A stretch of DNA of 15,742 bases from Armatimonadetes bacterium UBA5352 (GTDB lineage Bacteria; Armatimonadota; Zipacnadia; Zipacnadales; UBA5352), in assembly GCA_002411015.1 (NCBI GenBank), contig DHPY01000010.1, forward strand, positions 2,280 to 18,021. Direction: 5' to 3'. The translations under genes and the position numbers were made by a program. Of the stretch, positions 14,234 through 15,742 are shown in pieces. The notes beneath the pieces were generated by a model that had not been told where the DNA came from, made no database searches, and was given only the letters and a program-made list of their open reading frames with translations. The first letter of the stretch is position 1; every line of letters starts with the position of its first letter.

Positions 14234-15391
14234 CTAGGCGAGCGTGTCCGGCCACTGCATCTCGACGAGCGGCGCCTTCCCCTCGCGCATCACCATCGCG
14301 ATCGCGTCCGCGTCCTCGAGGATCGCGACGTCACTTAGCGGGTCGCCGCGCACGATCTGCAGGTCCGCGGCCTTGCCCGGCTCGAGCGTGCCCGTGAGCA
14401 CCTCGATCGCCAGCGCCTCCGCCGCCACGCGCGTCCCCGCCTCGATCGCCTGCATCGGCGTCATCCCGCACGCCACCAGCTCCTGCAACTCGAACTGCGC
14501 GTCGCCCGGACCGCCATCGGTGCCGACCGCGATCGGGATGCCGCGCTCAATCGCCTTGGCGACGCCCTCCCGGTGCGGCCCGTGCGCGTCCATCATGCGC
14601 TCGCTGATATGCTTCGGCAGCCACTTGCGGGTGAACGAGCGCTCGCTCGTGATGTAGAGCGTTGGCACGAACCACAGGCCGGATGCGCTCAGGTCGCGCA
14701 GGCCCTCTTCGTCGAGGTACGAGCAGTGGGTGATCATGTCGATCCCCGCGCGGATCGACATGCCGATGCCCGGCTGCGTGTGCGCGTGCACCGCGACGCG
14801 CCGGTGCCACGCGTGTGCCTCCTCGGTGAGCGCGTCAAGCTCCTCCTGCGTGTAGTTGCGGTGTGTAACCTGCTCAGCCGCCCACTGGAAGCCGCCGGAG
14901 GCCGCAGTCTTGATGAAGTCCGCGCCGGCCTGCACCATGGAGCGCACGCCGCGCCGCACCTCCCACGGGCCATCGGCCTCTACGCCCGCGATGTGCGCGT
15001 CCTCGCGCCGCAGATGACCGAAGGTGCAGCCGACTACGCAGCCGACATGGTAGCGCGCGCAGCCGCGGACGGTGTCGCTCACGATCGCCTCTCGGAGCTT
15101 GACCGCACTGGGGCCGCCGGTGACATCCGCGACGGTGGTGGTGCCGCGCCGCAGGCACTCCTGCAGCCGCAGGACGGGCCTGAAGCCGTAGCCCACGTGC
15201 ATGTGCGTGTCAATCAGCCCGGGCAGGACGGTCATCCCGGCGGTGTCGATCATGCGCGCATCGGCGGGGACCTCCACCGATCCGGCAGGCCCGACGGCCT
15301 CGATGCGACCGTCGCTGATGAGCAGCGTCGCGTCTTCGATGGGCTCGGCGCCGGTGCCGTCGATGAGGCGGGCGTTGACGATAGCGAGCAT
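14234..15391 (-). CDS. Metal-dependent amidohydrolase, prolidase/imidazolonepropionase-like
   Basis: The 385-residue product belongs to the amidohydrolase superfamily, subgroup of Xaa-Pro dipeptidase/imidazolonepropionase-like enzymes. Residues 1-55 and about 330-385 make the small beta-sandwich; the TIM barrel lies between. Expected metal ligands are present: His63 and His65 (LIDTHMHVG), Lys161 (FIKTAASGG, probably carboxylated), His202 (VAVHAHTQ; His204 is close), His222 (MITHCSYLD) and Asp292 (VGTDGG). A binuclear metal hydrolase acting on cyclic amides or peptides is likely; the substrate is unknown. GGAGG at 15401-15405 is 9 nt before the ATG at 15391. The frame stays open to 15631, but that part is REP-like repeat and other non-coding DNA and is rejected. 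No signal peptide, so cytosolic. It converges with recG and has no operon partner in the window. Confidence 0.88.
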   Translation of the reverse strand: MLAIVNARLIDGTGAEPIEDATLLISDGRIEAVGPAGSVEVPADARMIDTAGMTVLPGLIDTHMHVGYGFRPVLRLQECLRRGTTTVADVTGGPSAVKLREAIVSDTVRGCARYHVGCVVGCTFGHLRREDAHIAGVEADGPWEVRRGVRSMVQAGADFIKTAASGGFQWAAEQVTHRNYTQEELDALTEEAHAWHRRVAVHAHTQPGIGMSIRAGIDMITHCSYLDEEGLRDLSASGLWFVPTLYITSERSFTRKWLPKHISERMMDAHGPHREGVAKAIERGIPIAVGTDGGPGDAQFELQELVACGMTPMQAIEAGTRVAAEALAIEVLTGTLEPGKAADLQIVRGDPLSDVAILEDADAIAMVMREGKAPLVEMQWPDTLA

Positions 15392-15400
15392 GATGGGCGA

Positions 15401-15405
15401 CCTCC
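15401..15405 (-). promoter_or_regulatory. Ribosome binding site deciding the amidohydrolase start
   Basis: The minus strand reads GGGAGG here, 9 nt before the ATG at 15391. It excludes the 80-codon upstream extension of the open frame. Confidence 0.75.
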
Positions 15406-15543
15406 CGGGGCGACCTGCACGCACATGGCGGACATTCCCCGCATCCCGCCCGGGCCCCTCCGCCATTCTCCTCCTCCGACAGATCACCAAGCCCTTCGTG
15501 GTGCGGGCATCCCTGCCTGCGGCAGTCACTCCCCCGCCCCCGC

Positions 15544-15572
15544 CGTTCGTAGCGGCGGGCTTCCAGCCCGCC
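15544..15572. repeat. REP-like hairpin, inverted copy
   Basis: CGTTCGTAGC followed by GGCGGGCT, TCC, AGCCCGCC (8-bp stem at 15554-15561 and 15565-15572) is the reverse complement of the repeat at 1-30 and 63-90. It lies 150 bp upstream of the amidohydrolase start. Confidence 0.75.
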
Positions 15573-15639
15573 ATTCGTTGCCTTGCCGCTGCCTTACGCA
15601 CATCCGTGATCTGGGCTCGAATGGGCCGCATTCCGTCGT

Positions 15640-15742
15640 GGAGGGGCCGCCCGAGCGCAGCGAGGGTGAGTTCCGCTTGCGGAACTCAGCCGCTGTGCCG
15701 GCCCCTGTCGATCTCGCTCCCAACGGCGGGCCGGCACAGCGG
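15640..15742. mobile_element. MITE-like nested-palindrome element, copy 3, cut by window end
   Basis: The left terminal repeat GGAGGGGCCGCCCGAGCG (15640-15657) is identical to that of copy 1, as is the left side hairpin (15667-15688). The central stem is a perfect 15-bp inverted repeat, 15690-15704 with 15728-15742, around a 23-base loop. The right side hairpin and right terminal repeat would lie beyond the window. Its central arm sequence differs from that of copy 2. Confidence 0.65.

Noticed and set aside
13266..14255. Minus-strand open frame of 329 codons opposite the end of recG
   Set aside because: It is antisense to conserved RecG motifs and has no motif of its own.
15392..15631. N-terminal extension of the amidohydrolase (80 codons)
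   Set aside because: It would translate a REP-like hairpin (giving AGWKPAAT) and Arg/Gly-rich DNA; the ribosome site at 15401-15405 and family alignment place the start at 15391.
1..15742. CRISPR array, tRNA, rRNA or attachment site
   Set aside because: The direct repeats are too few and irregularly spaced for CRISPR and no cas gene is present; no cloverleaf, rRNA signature or integrase was seen.

Overview
The window is a high-GC bacterial chromosome segment with strongly G/C-biased third codon positions in its real genes. Secreted polysaccharide-type proteins (a DUF4838 protein, a pectate-lyase-fold beta-helix protein and a CBM plus TIM-barrel protein) sit among ordinary housekeeping genes, and the intergenic DNA is full of palindromic repeats. 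The order nadD - LytR/CpsA/Psr (LCP) gene with a LytR_C domain - rsfS is typical of Terrabacteria-type lineages. Together with the DUF4838 and beta-helix genes it suggests an uncultured Armatimonadota-like organism. That placement is an inference (about even odds); no rRNA or tRNA gene is present to test it.

Layout. 1-109: tandem REP-like hairpin repeats. 126-1997 (-): secreted CBM/TIM-barrel protein that lacks both catalytic glutamates of clan GH-A. 1998-2463: repeat island with a 195-bp nested-palindrome element and an inverted pair of small hairpins. 2464-3486 (-): thiL. 3622-4764 (+): secreted beta-helix protein, divergent from thiL. 4765-5635: a long region with few or no genes, holding two tandem ~130-bp repeats, a REP-like hairpin, a terminator-like hairpin, a 38-codon membrane microprotein gene (-), a strongly folded ~100-nt element in that gene's 5' region, and the nadD promoter. 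5636-8840 (+): nadD, LCP, rsfS and a TPR/membrane protein, a likely operon interrupted by a repeat fragment between LCP and rsfS. 8841-9541: a second repeat island with the second nested-palindrome element. 9542-11818 (+): DUF4838 secreted protein. 11850-14225 (+): recG. 14234-15391 (-): metal-dependent amidohydrolase, convergent with recG. 15392-15742: REP-like hairpin and a third nested-palindrome element cut by the window end.

How the genes fit together. thiL (thiamine diphosphate), nadD (NAD), rsfS (ribosome silencing) and recG (fork rescue) are core functions. The LCP protein probably attaches glycopolymers to the envelope. The three exported proteins look like parts of extracellular glycan binding or degradation, but no transporter, regulator or sulfatase is linked to them, so this is not a clear polysaccharide-utilisation locus.

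The most unusual content is non-coding. One family of ~190-bp elements has 17-19-bp terminal inverted repeats, two side hairpins and a central stem whose arms differ between copies. The other strong candidate is the folded RNA-like element upstream of the membrane microprotein. No transposase, CRISPR array, defence gene or prophage gene was seen.
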